A stretch of DNA of 33,202 bases from Sphaerochaeta sp. (GCA_023228445.1 JALOBD010000004.1:1-33202), one strand, 5' to 3'; positions 6,900 through 15,994 are shown, counted from the stretch's first letter. Numbers and translations: made by a program. The notes: generated from the letters alone by a model not told the origin.

Positions 6900-9809
6900 C
6901 TACAGTGGTGTGACCGGCGTACGGTCGATGACATGTTCGATGAAGTGTCTGATCAAATGTGGATCAAAGTACGTCCCCTCGCGCTCGATGAGCTCCTGAC
7001 GGGCCGACTCCTCCGTCGCCCCATCGACCTCAAGAACATCGACGAAGAAGTTCGCGATGCCCAAGATTTGGGCTGGGCGGGGGATGGCGTTGCCCTTCAG
7101 GGCCTGGGGGTAGCCCCTGCCGTCCCAGCGCTCGTGGTGGTGGAGCACCGCCTGGGCGATGAAGGCGTAGTCGGGCACCGAGCTGAGGATGTTGTAGCCG
7201 ATCTCTGCGTGGCGTTTGATCTCGATCCGTTCACTCTTGGTCAGTTCTTCGTCCCGCTTCTTCAAGAGCCAGGAGGTGAAGCTGACGCGCCCGATATCGT
7301 GGTAGAGGCCGGCGAGGCGCATCTGGGCTATCTCGTTGCGTGGAAAGCCCAACGACCGGGCGAACTCGCTGCTATAGAAGGCCACCTGCTCGCAGTGGGT
7401 TTTCAGCGACGGGTAGTTTTCGAAGAGGCGTTTGAGTATCGTGGTGATGACCGACTTCTTGTAGCGCAAGTTGATCGCCAGCTTGTTCTGGTACATTACA
7501 TCCTCGGCCCGCTTGAAAACCGTCTCGAAGGACGTGGCCTCGTCCTCCTTGACCGCATAGCCGAAGCTCACTGATACCGGTACATCGCCCACCCGCTTGC
7601 CGGAAAACTCCTCCATGGCCCGGGTGCTGATGGCTTTCGCCTCTCGCTCGCTGCTGTTGGGCAAGAGGATGACAAATTCATCGCCGCCGATGCGGCAAAG
7701 AGGCGCTTCGGTGGGGCATACATTGACCAAGGTCGATCCTACCGTCTGCAAGAGTGTATCGCCCACATCGTGGCCGAAGGCGTCGTTGGTAAGTTTCAAG
7801 CCGTTGACATCGGCGATGATCAAAGAGAGTGGGTAGTGCTCCGCTGTGTCCAGCTCGACCCTGTACTGGTCGTAGAAGCGGCGGTTGTTGAGGTTCGTCA
7901 GTGGATCGACGTAGCTGAGCGAGAGGATCTCCTGCTGCCGCTTACGCTCTTCGGTGATGTCTCTCATGATGATGACCGTGCCGAGGATTGCTCCATCAGG
8001 CCCCGTGATGGGGGTTGATTTTCCCCCGATGTATCGCTGCACGCCATCGCGGGAGATGAGGATCGTCCCCTCGACGGCTGTAACGGTTGCATGCGCCGCC
8101 CCCACCCTCTCAAAGGGGGTAGGCAGGCGGACACCATTGCGGTCACTGAAGGTCCTGAGCACCTCACCGAGCTGTTGGCCGCGAGCCTCATCACTCTGCC
8201 AGCCGGTCATCTCTTCAGCAGGTGGATTCAAAAACTGTACCAATGCGTGCTCATCGGTGGCGATGACCCCGTCGGCGATGTTGTAGAGGGTGGTCTCAAA
8301 GAGGTTCTTCTCCTCATCAAGGCGGCGCTCCAGCTCCCGCTCCTGGGTGATGTCCTCCAAGATCATGGCGAAGTAGCCGATTTGAGGGCAGTAGGATGAG
8401 ACCCGGAAGAGGCGGTGGCTGTAGCTACCGAATGCCTCGAAGGTCGTCGACTCTCCGCTGAGGGCGACTCTCCCGTTGTGCTCGATCCACACACTGGGGT
8501 CTTCGCTGGTGACGAATTGAGTAAATCGTTTTCCCACCACTTGGGCCTCCGTCACACCGACTTGGGAGGAGAAGCCCTTGTTGACCCGCAGGATCTGGTA
8601 GTCGATTGGCCTTCCATCGTCATCGACGATGATCTTGCCGTAGAGGAAGCCCTGGCTCATCGTCTCAAAGAGTTTACGACTCTCCTCCTCGCGCTGCTTG
8701 AGCTCTTCGGCTGCCGAGATGCGGTCGCTGATATCGGTGTTGATGCCGATCATCAAGAGGGGGTTGCCCTCCTCGTCACGACTGATGGACTGGCCTTGGT
8801 TGAGGATCCACACCCAATGTCCATCCTTGTGGCGGAGGCGGATATCACAGCTGTAGAAATCACGCTCGCCGCTCAGCAGCTCTTTGGTCGCCAGCTCCAT
8901 GCGGGGAACGTCGTCGCAATGGATGAGGCGCTCATATCGACGCATCGTGAATGGCTCGAGCTCATCGAGCTGGTACCCGATCAAGGCGGCAAAGCGGTCA
9001 TTGATCGTCATGATGCCCGTCCTGACTTCCCACTCCCAAGTGCCGATGTTTGAACTTGTGATGATCATGGCGAGGCGGTCGCGCGCCATCCTGAGATCTG
9101 CCTGGTCGCGTTGTTGCTGACCCTTGTATCGGTCGAGGCGTAGCGTGGCATAGGTGCCGGCGATCAACATGACGAGGATGATGATCATCGGGGCGATGAT
9201 CATCGTCCGTCGGTCGACGGTCATCAGGCGCTCGGTCTCTCGCTGCAACTGGATAAAATCCGACTCCAAGAGTGTACGAAATACCTCGATGATGGAGGTG
9301 AGCTCGATGGCGATCGATTGTGATGCATCCATCAGGCCTGCGTACCGTACCTGCTCCTCAGCGGTGATGGACTGCCCGGCCGGGGGGCGGAGGGAGAGAA
9401 GCGGCATGACCGCTTCACCCATCAACTGCTCAAAACCTGCCTCCAGGGCACGCAACAACTGCCCACCCTCCGTTGATGGGCCAACGTGATCGATCAGGGC
9501 GGAGAGGGTGGTGGTGAAGGTTTGCGCGTGTTGTCGGGTCAAATCAAGGTAGTGGTCTTCGCCGGTGAGTAGATACCCGCGTTCACCCAGGCGCATTGCA
9601 GAGAGGGCCAACGACAGGTCTTTTGTTTCATCGATGATCGTATGGACAGCGATGAGTTCACGACCGGTGCGGTTGATCTTCTCCCACAGTGATACTTTGA
9701 CATACCGAACGGTGATCAGGCTCACAAAAATGAGCACCATCGAGATGACGAAATACCTGAGAAACCCCTTCTGCTCCGTGACCCTATCCTCCGTCATTTG
9801 AAATATCAT
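6900..9809 (-). CDS. Membrane PAS/GGDEF/HD-GYP c-di-GMP signalling protein
   Basis: This 969-residue sensor can in principle both make and degrade cyclic di-GMP. The order is TM1 (about 17-36), an extracytoplasmic helical region of about 165 residues resembling CHASE3, TM2 (about 203-223), three PAS-like domains (about 245-365, 370-490, 500-625), GGDEF (about 632-790) and HD-GYP (about 795-965). The cyclase signature is intact (GGDEF, residues 708-712, preceded by RI). The phosphodiesterase keeps His837-Asp838 and HHHERWDGRGYP (890-901), but the usual Lys of HDxGK is Arg (HDIGRV). A GGGGAG motif sits one base before the ATG at 9809 and 13 bases before the fifth-codon ATG (9797), so the start is ambiguous. 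Its target is not evident from neighbours. Confidence 0.93.
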   Translation of the reverse strand: MIFQMTEDRVTEQKGFLRYFVISMVLIFVSLITVRYVKVSLWEKINRTGRELIAVHTIIDETKDLSLALSAMRLGERGYLLTGEDHYLDLTRQHAQTFTTTLSALIDHVGPSTEGGQLLRALEAGFEQLMGEAVMPLLSLRPPAGQSITAEEQVRYAGLMDASQSIAIELTSIIEVFRTLLESDFIQLQRETERLMTVDRRTMIIAPMIIILVMLIAGTYATLRLDRYKGQQQRDQADLRMARDRLAMIITSSNIGTWEWEVRTGIMTINDRFAALIGYQLDELEPFTMRRYERLIHCDDVPRMELATKELLSGERDFYSCDIRLRHKDGHWVWILNQGQSISRDEEGNPLLMIGINTDISDRISAAEELKQREEESRKLFETMSQGFLYGKIIVDDDGRPIDYQILRVNKGFSSQVGVTEAQVVGKRFTQFVTSEDPSVWIEHNGRVALSGESTTFEAFGSYSHRLFRVSSYCPQIGYFAMILEDITQERELERRLDEEKNLFETTLYNIADGVIATDEHALVQFLNPPAEEMTGWQSDEARGQQLGEVLRTFSDRNGVRLPTPFERVGAAHATVTAVEGTILISRDGVQRYIGGKSTPITGPDGAILGTVIIMRDITEERKRQQEILSLSYVDPLTNLNNRRFYDQYRVELDTAEHYPLSLIIADVNGLKLTNDAFGHDVGDTLLQTVGSTLVNVCPTEAPLCRIGGDEFVILLPNSSEREAKAISTRAMEEFSGKRVGDVPVSVSFGYAVKEDEATSFETVFKRAEDVMYQNKLAINLRYKKSVITTILKRLFENYPSLKTHCEQVAFYSSEFARSLGFPRNEIAQMRLAGLYHDIGRVSFTSWLLKKRDEELTKSERIEIKRHAEIGYNILSSVPDYAFIAQAVLHHHERWDGRGYPQALKGNAIPRPAQILGIANFFVDVLEVDGATEESARQELIEREGTYFDPHLIRHFIEHVIDRTPVTPL

Positions 9810-9940
9810 ACTCCCCGTACAGCGATTTCACAACGGTAAAATGGGGTAATAGGGGATAACGGACATCAATGGGGACAAGAAAAGCCGTAGTCGGCCCATA
9901 CTGCCTCGAAGGCCAGGGGCATCTGCAGTACCCGTCCCCG

Positions 9941-11083
9941 TCAGTGCATATCCACCCAGACCGAGCCATTTTTGCTGCTCTCTACACAGCGCTCGATGAA
10001 GCGCACCCCATCAAGGCCTTCACTCACCGAGGGGAAGTCAAGGTCTTCTTCAACCAGCCTTTTCCCGTCGAGTCTCTTGGCCAACGCCTCTACAAAGCTC
10101 TTGTAGATGTTGGCGAAGGCCTCGTAGACCCCCTCGGGGTGGCCTGCCGGGATGCGGTTGTAGCGCTGTGCCTCGGGGGCGAAGGTATCACGTCCTCGAC
10201 TGAAGATCTGCTTGGGTGCGCCATTTGGGGTGAAGGTGAAGTGGTCGGGATCCTCCTGGCACCACGCGAGGCTCCCCTTCTCACCAAAGATCCTGATGCT
10301 CAGCATATTGTCGTAGCCAAAGGCGATCTGGCTGGTCCAGTAGAGACCCTTTGCCCCACCTACGTAGTCGACCATCACCGAGACGTTGTCATCGAGGGTG
10401 CGTCCTTCCACCAGTGAGTCCAGGCGGGCACAGACGCGCTCGATCCTCAAGCCCGTGATGGTCGCCACCAGGTTCTCGACGTGACTGCCGATGTCACCCA
10501 GGCAGTTTGAGGTCCCCGATACCGTGGGATCTGTCCGCCAGGGGGCAAGCGGGCTCGATTCATCGACTGGGTTTGCCAACCACTGTTGTGCGTACTCTCC
10601 ATTCACAAATCGAATCTTCCCCAAGAGGCCGTCGCTCACCATCCTGCGCATCTCTTTGACAGCCGGGTAGCCGGTATAGGTGTACGTGACCCCAAAGAGC
10701 AGGTCTTGCTCGCGGCTGAGGCGTTCAAGCTCCTCGCTCTCCTCCACTGTAAAGGTCAGCGGCTTGTCGCAGACAACGTGGATGCCCTTCTTTAAGAACG
10801 CCCTGCAAATCTCATAGTGGGTGCTGTTGGGGGTGACGACGACCACGAACTTGATGCCATCGCTTCGCTCGCTCTCCTGCTGGGCCATTTGGCGGTAATC
10901 GCTGTAGAGGCGATCGCTCTCGATGCCCAACGCCCTGCCATGGGCCTTGGATTTCTCACTGTCGCGGCTGAACGATCCGGCTCTCAGGGTGGCAAGGCCG
11001 TCCATCTGGATGGCTTTTCGATGGACATCACCGATGAAGGCACCAGGTCCTCCTCCAACCATGCCATAGGGTATGTGGGTCAT
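9941..11083 (-). CDS. Gfo/Idh/MocA-family oxidoreductase
   Basis: This is a 380-residue NAD(P)-dependent sugar or polyol dehydrogenase of the Gfo/Idh/MocA family. The N-terminal Rossmann motif reads GMVGGGPGAFIGDVHRKA. The conserved lysine is Lys107 in HVVCDKP, and Asp197 and His201 in GDIGSHVENL are the expected catalytic pair. The C-terminal half is the substrate-binding alpha/beta domain. The start at 11083 has a strong GGAGGAG ribosome-binding site. It follows the isomerase-transketolase-kinase genes on the same strand after 149 bases containing a hairpin, so it may be transcribed separately. The substrate is unknown. The described D-apiose dehydrogenases belong to this family, which is suggestive here, but so do inositol and many other dehydrogenases. 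Confidence 0.9.
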   Translation of the reverse strand: MTHIPYGMVGGGPGAFIGDVHRKAIQMDGLATLRAGSFSRDSEKSKAHGRALGIESDRLYSDYRQMAQQESERSDGIKFVVVVTPNSTHYEICRAFLKKGIHVVCDKPLTFTVEESEELERLSREQDLLFGVTYTYTGYPAVKEMRRMVSDGLLGKIRFVNGEYAQQWLANPVDESSPLAPWRTDPTVSGTSNCLGDIGSHVENLVATITGLRIERVCARLDSLVEGRTLDDNVSVMVDYVGGAKGLYWTSQIAFGYDNMLSIRIFGEKGSLAWCQEDPDHFTFTPNGAPKQIFSRGRDTFAPEAQRYNRIPAGHPEGVYEAFANIYKSFVEALAKRLDGKRLVEEDLDFPSVSEGLDGVRFIERCVESSKNGSVWVDMH

Positions 11084-11159
11084 GACTCCTCCTACGTTTG
11101 GGAGAGCGCCTTGGTTGTGTGACGTTCATTCTTCAAAGACCGTACGCCTCTCCCTCATG

Positions 11160-11190
11160 ACACTCAACGCTCTCTCGTAGTTGAGAGTGT
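11160..11190 (-). terminator. Hairpin after the kinase gene
   Basis: ACACTCAAC (11160-11168) pairs with GTTGAGAGTGT (11180-11190) with a two-base bulge and an 11-base loop. It lies 43 bases beyond the kinase stop codon, between it and the oxidoreductase gene. No T-run is evident. It may be a partial terminator or a processing site. Confidence 0.35.
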
Positions 11191-11232
11191 ACCATCAGTG
11201 GACGGGGATTGGTACGGCGAGAGGCTGGGGTT

Positions 11233-12705
11233 TCAGTCAACCATAGCCCGTCTCACCGCCTGCTTCCAACCTTGGTAACGACGATTGCGCTCTTGGACGG
11301 GCATCTGGCTCTGGTATGTCACTTTCGCCTCGCGCATACGGGAGGTGCCACCTTCAATGACACCACACGTTTGTGCACACAGGAGAGCCGGTCCCAGGCC
11401 ACTGAGCTCTTCAATGGCAGAGACGTTGAGTGAGCACTGTAGGATATCGGCTTGGAACTGCATCAGGTATGTATCGTTGGTGGCTCCTCCGTCCACACCG
11501 ATGGTCTTGACACGGTGGCCACTCTGTTCGTCCATCAAGAACACGATATCGGCTATCTGGTAGGCGATGGCCTGTTCTGCTGCCCGGGCAATCTCCGCCT
11601 TCGTACAACGGCGATCCAGGCCGGTAATCAAGCCGCGGGCGTTGGCGTCCCAGTAGGGAGCACCCAAACCGGAGAAGGCCGGGACTATGTAGAGTCCTTC
11701 GATGTCCTTGGCATTGTGTGCCAGCGCCTCTACCTCCTTGACGCTCTTGAGCAGTCCCAGGTCATCGACAAGATAGGAGATGGTGGCCCCACTGTAATTG
11801 ACGTTGCCCTCAAGGACGTAGGTACACTCCCCATCCAGAGACCATGCGATGCTGGTCACCAGATCCTCTGAGAAGAGTAACGTGTTGCCGATGTTCATCA
11901 TGACCGAAGAACCGGTTCCGTACGTTGCCTTCATCGATCCGGGATCAAGGCACCCTTGGGCATAGAGCGCCCCTTGGGAGTCACCGAGAATTCCATGGAT
12001 CGGTACTGGTTGTTCCAGCAGCCCACCGAGGGTGGTGTGCCCAAATAGGGCATTGGAGTCACAAATTTTAGGCAGAGCGGAGAGCGGTATGCCGAACGTG
12101 GCGGTCACCTCCTCATCCCACTGCCCAGTGTGGATATTGAGCAGTTGGGTACGCGAAGCGTTAGACGCTTCGGTCTTGATGACCTTCTCCTCACTGAGGT
12201 GGTAGAGTACGTAGCTGTCCATGGTCGAAAGAACGAGTGTTCCGGTCTCCGCTTGTTCCTGTACCGCGGGGACCATTCGCATCAGCCAAGCCATTTTTGC
12301 TGCACTGAAGTACGGGGAGAGGTGGAGGCCGGTCCGAGAGTGGATGAAGGCCTTTGATGCGTCAAGTTCATCGCAGATGTGCTGGGCACGTCCGCACTGC
12401 CACACGATGGCATTATTAAGGCTCCTGCCCGTTCTTCGATCCCATGCAATGGCTGTCTCCCGCTGATTGGATAACGCCACCCCCTTGATTTTCGATCGAT
12501 CGACCCCGCTCTCTTGTAAGAGTGTCTGGGTTGCCGCATACAGGTTAGCGATAATCTCTTCACCATTGTGCTCCACCCATCCTCGGTCGTTGACGATTTG
12601 TCGGTGTGCTTGGTCGCTTCTGGTCACCAAGTTCCCACCCTGATCGAAGAGCAGGGCTTTGGTTGTCGATGTGCTTTGGTCGAACGAAAGGATGTAGCTC
12701 TCCAT
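11233..12705 (-). CDS. FGGY-family carbohydrate kinase (glycerol-kinase-like)
   Basis: This 490-residue kinase has the FGGY architecture of two actin-like ATPase domains. The phosphate-1 motif SFDQSTSTTKALLFD is at residues 6-20, the proposed catalytic base is Asp242 in GDSQGALYAQG, and the adenosine motif is in IGVDGGATNDTYLMQF. Overall it resembles glycerol kinase, but this is common for ketose kinases of the family. The frame is open 64 codons further upstream inside the transketolase gene. The ATG at 12705, one base after that gene's TGA and 9 bases after a GGAGA site, is the true start. With the isomerase and split transketolase it would phosphorylate a ketose. D-apulose 4-phosphate formation is the leading hypothesis. 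Confidence 0.92.
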   Translation of the reverse strand: MESYILSFDQSTSTTKALLFDQGGNLVTRSDQAHRQIVNDRGWVEHNGEEIIANLYAATQTLLQESGVDRSKIKGVALSNQRETAIAWDRRTGRSLNNAIVWQCGRAQHICDELDASKAFIHSRTGLHLSPYFSAAKMAWLMRMVPAVQEQAETGTLVLSTMDSYVLYHLSEEKVIKTEASNASRTQLLNIHTGQWDEEVTATFGIPLSALPKICDSNALFGHTTLGGLLEQPVPIHGILGDSQGALYAQGCLDPGSMKATYGTGSSVMMNIGNTLLFSEDLVTSIAWSLDGECTYVLEGNVNYSGATISYLVDDLGLLKSVKEVEALAHNAKDIEGLYIVPAFSGLGAPYWDANARGLITGLDRRCTKAEIARAAEQAIAYQIADIVFLMDEQSGHRVKTIGVDGGATNDTYLMQFQADILQCSLNVSAIEELSGLGPALLCAQTCGVIEGGTSRMREAKVTYQSQMPVQERNRRYQGWKQAVRRAMVD

Positions 12706-12706
12706 A

Positions 12707-13663
12707 TCAATGGGTCTCCGTCGATGCCAGCAGGTCAGCAGTGCTGGCGGCAATACCCTTGGCATCCAACCGGTAATGTGCAAACAACTCAAGACTTGTG
12801 CCGGTGACCAAGAACTCGTCTGGAAGGGCAAGGGTCCGCACGCGAATGGGATGGTGGGCGGTGACGATTTGACTGACGGTGGCTCCCAGGCCTCCATTGA
12901 TGCTGTGTTCTTCGATGGTTACGATGGCCCGGGTCTCCTCCGCCGCCTGGATGATGGCGTCAGTGTCGAAGGGTTTGAGGCTTGCCATATCCAAAAGCCG
13001 CGCCTCGATGCCTTGTTCTGCAAGGAGGTCGCACGCCATCAGTGCATGGTGGACGAGCTCTCCACATGCGACCAAGGTCACGTCACGTCCGTCACGCAGC
13101 AGGGTCGCCTTGCCGAGAGTGAATGGCTCAACCTCTGGTCGACTTGCATAGACAGCAGGGATTTTATCGCGACCGATACGGATGTATGCTGCACCGTCCA
13201 AAGCACTGACCTGTCTGAGAACGGCTTGGGTCTGGACAGCATCGGAGGGGATGATCACCATGATGTCAGGGATGGCGCGCAGGGCCGCAATGTCATGGAG
13301 GGTGTGGTGGCTTGCACCAAGCGCACCGTAGCTGATTCCTCCGCTCACGCCGAGAATCTTGACGTTCTGGTGAGAGTAGGCGACATCGACCTTGATTTGC
13401 TCGAGGCTCCGTGCACTGAGAAAGCATGCAGGAGCACATACATATGGTTTCTTTCCAACGGCAGCAAGACCGGCAGATACTCCGATGAGGTTCTGCTCGG
13501 CGATACCGATCTCCACATATTGCTCAGGCAGATGGTCCACAAACCCATTCAGGGTACAAGAGCCCCGTGCATCGGAGCTGAGGACGATGATATCGGGGTC
13601 CTGGGTGGCCAGTTCTCGCAGGGTCTCGGTATATGCCTCGCGGCACGATCGTAGCTCACTCAT
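12707..13663 (-). CDS. Transketolase, C-terminal subunit
   Basis: This 318-residue protein carries the pyrimidine-binding and C-terminal domains of a split transketolase. The activating glutamate of thiamine diphosphate is Glu56 in EIGIAEQNLIGVSAG. The transketolase-type GALGASHHTLHDIAALR and the C-terminal VTIEEHSINGGLGATVSQ are present. AGGAG precedes the ATG at 13663 by eight bases. The start overlaps the N-terminal subunit by eight bases, so the two are coupled and expected to form one heteromeric enzyme. Split transketolases beside a sugar isomerase and kinase are known for apulose-4-phosphate cleavage (AptAB). A sulfosugar transketolase is an alternative, but that pathway does not use a sugar kinase. 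Confidence 0.92.
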   Translation of the reverse strand: MSELRSCREAYTETLRELATQDPDIIVLSSDARGSCTLNGFVDHLPEQYVEIGIAEQNLIGVSAGLAAVGKKPYVCAPACFLSARSLEQIKVDVAYSHQNVKILGVSGGISYGALGASHHTLHDIAALRAIPDIMVIIPSDAVQTQAVLRQVSALDGAAYIRIGRDKIPAVYASRPEVEPFTLGKATLLRDGRDVTLVACGELVHHALMACDLLAEQGIEARLLDMASLKPFDTDAIIQAAEETRAIVTIEEHSINGGLGATVSQIVTAHHPIRVRTLALPDEFLVTGTSLELFAHYRLDAKGIAASTADLLASTETH

Positions 13664-14495
13664 TGTTCAGCTCCTTTTGTAGTCGGTCGAAGGTAGCCAT
13701 GGCTGACTCATACAGAGCTTTGTCGGGCACTCCGTGGTGCCAGTGGGCGATGTTCTCCATCGCCACAACACCCTTGCCCTTGACGGTGTGTGCAATGACC
13801 AACGAGGGTTTTCGCTGAACAAACGGTGCCGATCCGAGAGTCTGGACGATTTGTTGCATGTCATTGCCGTCGATCTCCTGTACCTGCCACCCAAAGCTCT
13901 TCCACCGGTCGGCAAGTGGCTCGAGGGTCATGACATCCTCGGTCGAGCCTGAGATTTGCAGATGGTTGCGGTCGATGATGGCGACCAGGTTGTCGAGCTG
14001 GTAGTGGCTTGCTGCCATCGCTGCCTCCCAGATCGAGCCCTCGGCGAGTTCGCCGTCACCCATGAGGGCGAACACCCGGTTCATCCGCTGTGACTTTTTG
14101 AGGCCGATTGCCATACCCACAGCGATGGAGAGGCCATGGCCAAGGGCACCGGTGTTCATCTCGATGCCAGGCACTTGATTGTTGGGATGACCGATCAGGC
14201 GGCTGCCAAAGCGGTAGAACGTCGACAACTCTTCAACGGGAAAGAAGCCTCGACGGGCCAAGGCAACCAAATATGGTTCGACACTGTGCCCTTTCGAGAG
14301 GATAAAGTAATCACGGCCCTTCCATGCAGGATTGGCAGGATCGATGTTGAGGACGGAGAAGTAGAGGGCCGTGATCAAATCGGTGGATGAGAGGGCTCCA
14401 CCGATATGTCCTGCTTTTGCGTGGTATATCATGGTCAACAGGGCTTTGCGTATCTCGGTCGCCTCTACTGTGAGTTCGTGTAGTGTCATGTTCAT
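13656..14495 (-). CDS. Transketolase, N-terminal subunit
   Basis: This 279-residue protein is the thiamine-diphosphate-binding half of a split transketolase. The motif GDGELAEGSIWEAA (Asp147) followed by LVAIIDRN is the GDG-N diphosphate/Mg site. GHIGGALSSTDLITALY and FILSKGHSVEPYLVAL are standard transketolase N-terminal segments. The start overlaps the isomerase stop by four bases (ATGA) and follows an AGGA element. A second Met two codons later is possible. The subunit pair transfers a two-carbon ketol unit. The donor is predicted to be the phosphorylated ketose made by the neighbouring isomerase and kinase. A plain housekeeping transketolase is less likely, because the genes sit inside a dedicated sugar operon. 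Confidence 0.93.
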   Translation of the reverse strand: MNMTLHELTVEATEIRKALLTMIYHAKAGHIGGALSSTDLITALYFSVLNIDPANPAWKGRDYFILSKGHSVEPYLVALARRGFFPVEELSTFYRFGSRLIGHPNNQVPGIEMNTGALGHGLSIAVGMAIGLKKSQRMNRVFALMGDGELAEGSIWEAAMAASHYQLDNLVAIIDRNHLQISGSTEDVMTLEPLADRWKSFGWQVQEIDGNDMQQIVQTLGSAPFVQRKPSLVIAHTVKGKGVVAMENIAHWHHGVPDKALYESAMATFDRLQKELNNE

Positions 14496-15919
14496 TGTTC
14501 CTGAAATAATGCGATATCCTCTCCTCTGAGGTACGCTTGCACATCCTCTTCTATGGGGTCATAGAAATCTGCCTTCACACCGATGTACTTGCACGCCTCA
14601 TAGAGGATGGGGACGATGTTCTGGTGGATGCCAACGCAATGGTGGATATACGGGCCACAGACAATCTTGTGCTCGAGGCGCTTGATGTTGTCGACCTCAA
14701 TCCAAAGATACGTTCCCATGCCCTTGGGGCCGGTGGTACCCTTTGCATTTCCCAACAGCAAGGAGTACTCGCCATTGTCTCCGTCGAATCGGGAGAGGGT
14801 CAACACACCACCCTTCGCCTCGGCCGTCAGGCTGCCGGGGTGGTCAAAAGCCAAGGGGTAGCCGAGAATCGGCTTTTCCTTAGCAACGGAGATGGGCCAG
14901 GGCCCACAGTGCTGTAACAGTTCCCCATTTGGATTGTCCGGGTGACGAATGGTCCAGTCGGCGAAGAATGACCGGCTCTTGCCCATCCCCGCAGCTTCGA
15001 CGAGCAGGGCTGTGATGGCTCCATGGATGTCCGTCTCGCATACGACGGGAATCCCCTCGTCGTTGAGCAACGCATTGGCCGCACACGGCATGATCCCGAG
15101 CTCAGCCTGTAAGGCATTCCAGCACTGGATTGCCACTGCCTGACACCCGTATTGTGACGCTAGTTTTCCCATGGCGACCTTAAGGGCAGCGACGGTCTGG
15201 ACGTGTTCGTCACCTACCTTGATGATCATCTCTTCCTTGATATAGTCAATTACCTGCTCCACTTCCTCTGCATAGTGGTCTTTGCAGGTTCTCACCATCT
15301 CGATCAACTCGGGCATCGGAATCGGGGCGATGTGGATGTTGAAGCGCTCCAAAAGTTCACCTTCATTGCACATGGTGGTAAGAAAATCATACGGACGAGT
15401 GGAAATTTGGAGAATCTTGATGGAGCGGAACGTCTTGACGGTATTGCAGACGGCAAGAAAATCCCACAGTCCCCGCTCAAAGACCGGGTCATCGAGACGA
15501 CAGTTGGTCATATACGTGAAGGGAACCTGGAATCTGCGCAGGACCTTTCCCGTTGCAAAGAGTCCGCACTGGGTGTCACGCAGGCGCGTCCCATCCTCCT
15601 CAGGCCGTTCATCGAGCGGTCCCCACAAGAGAACGGGAACTCCCATTTCCCTGGCAAGCTTTGCAGAAACGTACTCAGTTCCAAAGTTGCAGTGAGGCAA
15701 GAACAGTCCATCGATCCTCTCACTCTTGAACTTCTCTGCAATCCGATACATATCCTGCTCATCATAGAGCAGGCCTTCGTCATTGATATCGGTGATATCG
15801 ACGAACTCGACACCGAGCTCCACCAACCGATCTCGGGTCAGGTTACGATATTTGATGGCGTCGGGTGCACTGAAAATACTTCTGCGGGTCGGAGCATATC
15901 CAAGTTTCACTGAAGGCAT
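14492..15919 (-). CDS. L-fucose/L-arabinose isomerase-family sugar isomerase
   Basis: This 475-residue protein resembles the L-fucose isomerase-related family (aldose-ketose isomerases with a metal centre). The central segment ends in VVCETDIHGAI, where Glu295 and Asp297 are the likely metal ligands. The C-terminal part has the GPYIHHCVG segment. It is shorter than typical FucI, as are many related isomerases. The start at 15919 has a strong AGGAGGG site. It is the first gene of the operon, with a good promoter just upstream and a divergent DeoR regulator. Substrate is unproven. Together with the kinase and split transketolase it would convert D-apiose to D-apulose under the leading hypothesis. 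L-arabinose or L-fucose are alternatives. Confidence 0.85.
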   Translation of the reverse strand: MPSVKLGYAPTRRSIFSAPDAIKYRNLTRDRLVELGVEFVDITDINDEGLLYDEQDMYRIAEKFKSERIDGLFLPHCNFGTEYVSAKLAREMGVPVLLWGPLDERPEEDGTRLRDTQCGLFATGKVLRRFQVPFTYMTNCRLDDPVFERGLWDFLAVCNTVKTFRSIKILQISTRPYDFLTTMCNEGELLERFNIHIAPIPMPELIEMVRTCKDHYAEEVEQVIDYIKEEMIIKVGDEHVQTVAALKVAMGKLASQYGCQAVAIQCWNALQAELGIMPCAANALLNDEGIPVVCETDIHGAITALLVEAAGMGKSRSFFADWTIRHPDNPNGELLQHCGPWPISVAKEKPILGYPLAFDHPGSLTAEAKGGVLTLSRFDGDNGEYSLLLGNAKGTTGPKGMGTYLWIEVDNIKRLEHKIVCGPYIHHCVGIHQNIVPILYEACKYIGVKADFYDPIEEDVQAYLRGEDIALFQEQ

Positions 15920-15952
15920 ATCGTCCCTCCTAGGCTACTACTTTTTACGTAT

Positions 15953-15981
15953 ATCCTACGGTAAATAATTGTATTCGTCAA
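15953..15981 (-). promoter_or_regulatory. Promoter of the isomerase-transketolase-kinase operon
   Basis: Reading leftward, TTGACG (15981-15976, five of six matches to -35) is followed after 17 bases by TAGGAT (15958-15953, four of six to -10). The predicted transcript starts near 15946, leaving a leader of about 27 bases before the isomerase ATG. Confidence 0.6.
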
Positions 15982-15994
15982 TGATGGAATTACG

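Noticed and set aside
6768..7574. + strand frame of 268 codons over the HD-GYP region
   Set aside because: It shadows the intact c-di-GMP protein on the other strand and shows no family features.
11160..11190. Possible textbook intrinsic terminator separating kinase and oxidoreductase
   Set aside because: A stem exists but lacks a T-run in either direction. It is kept only as a low-confidence hairpin.
12710..13654. Long + strand open frame (314 codons) fully antisense to the transketolase C-subunit gene
   Set aside because: The - strand frame has clear transketolase motifs and a ribosome-binding site. The antisense frame has no recognisable motif and mirrors its codon bias.
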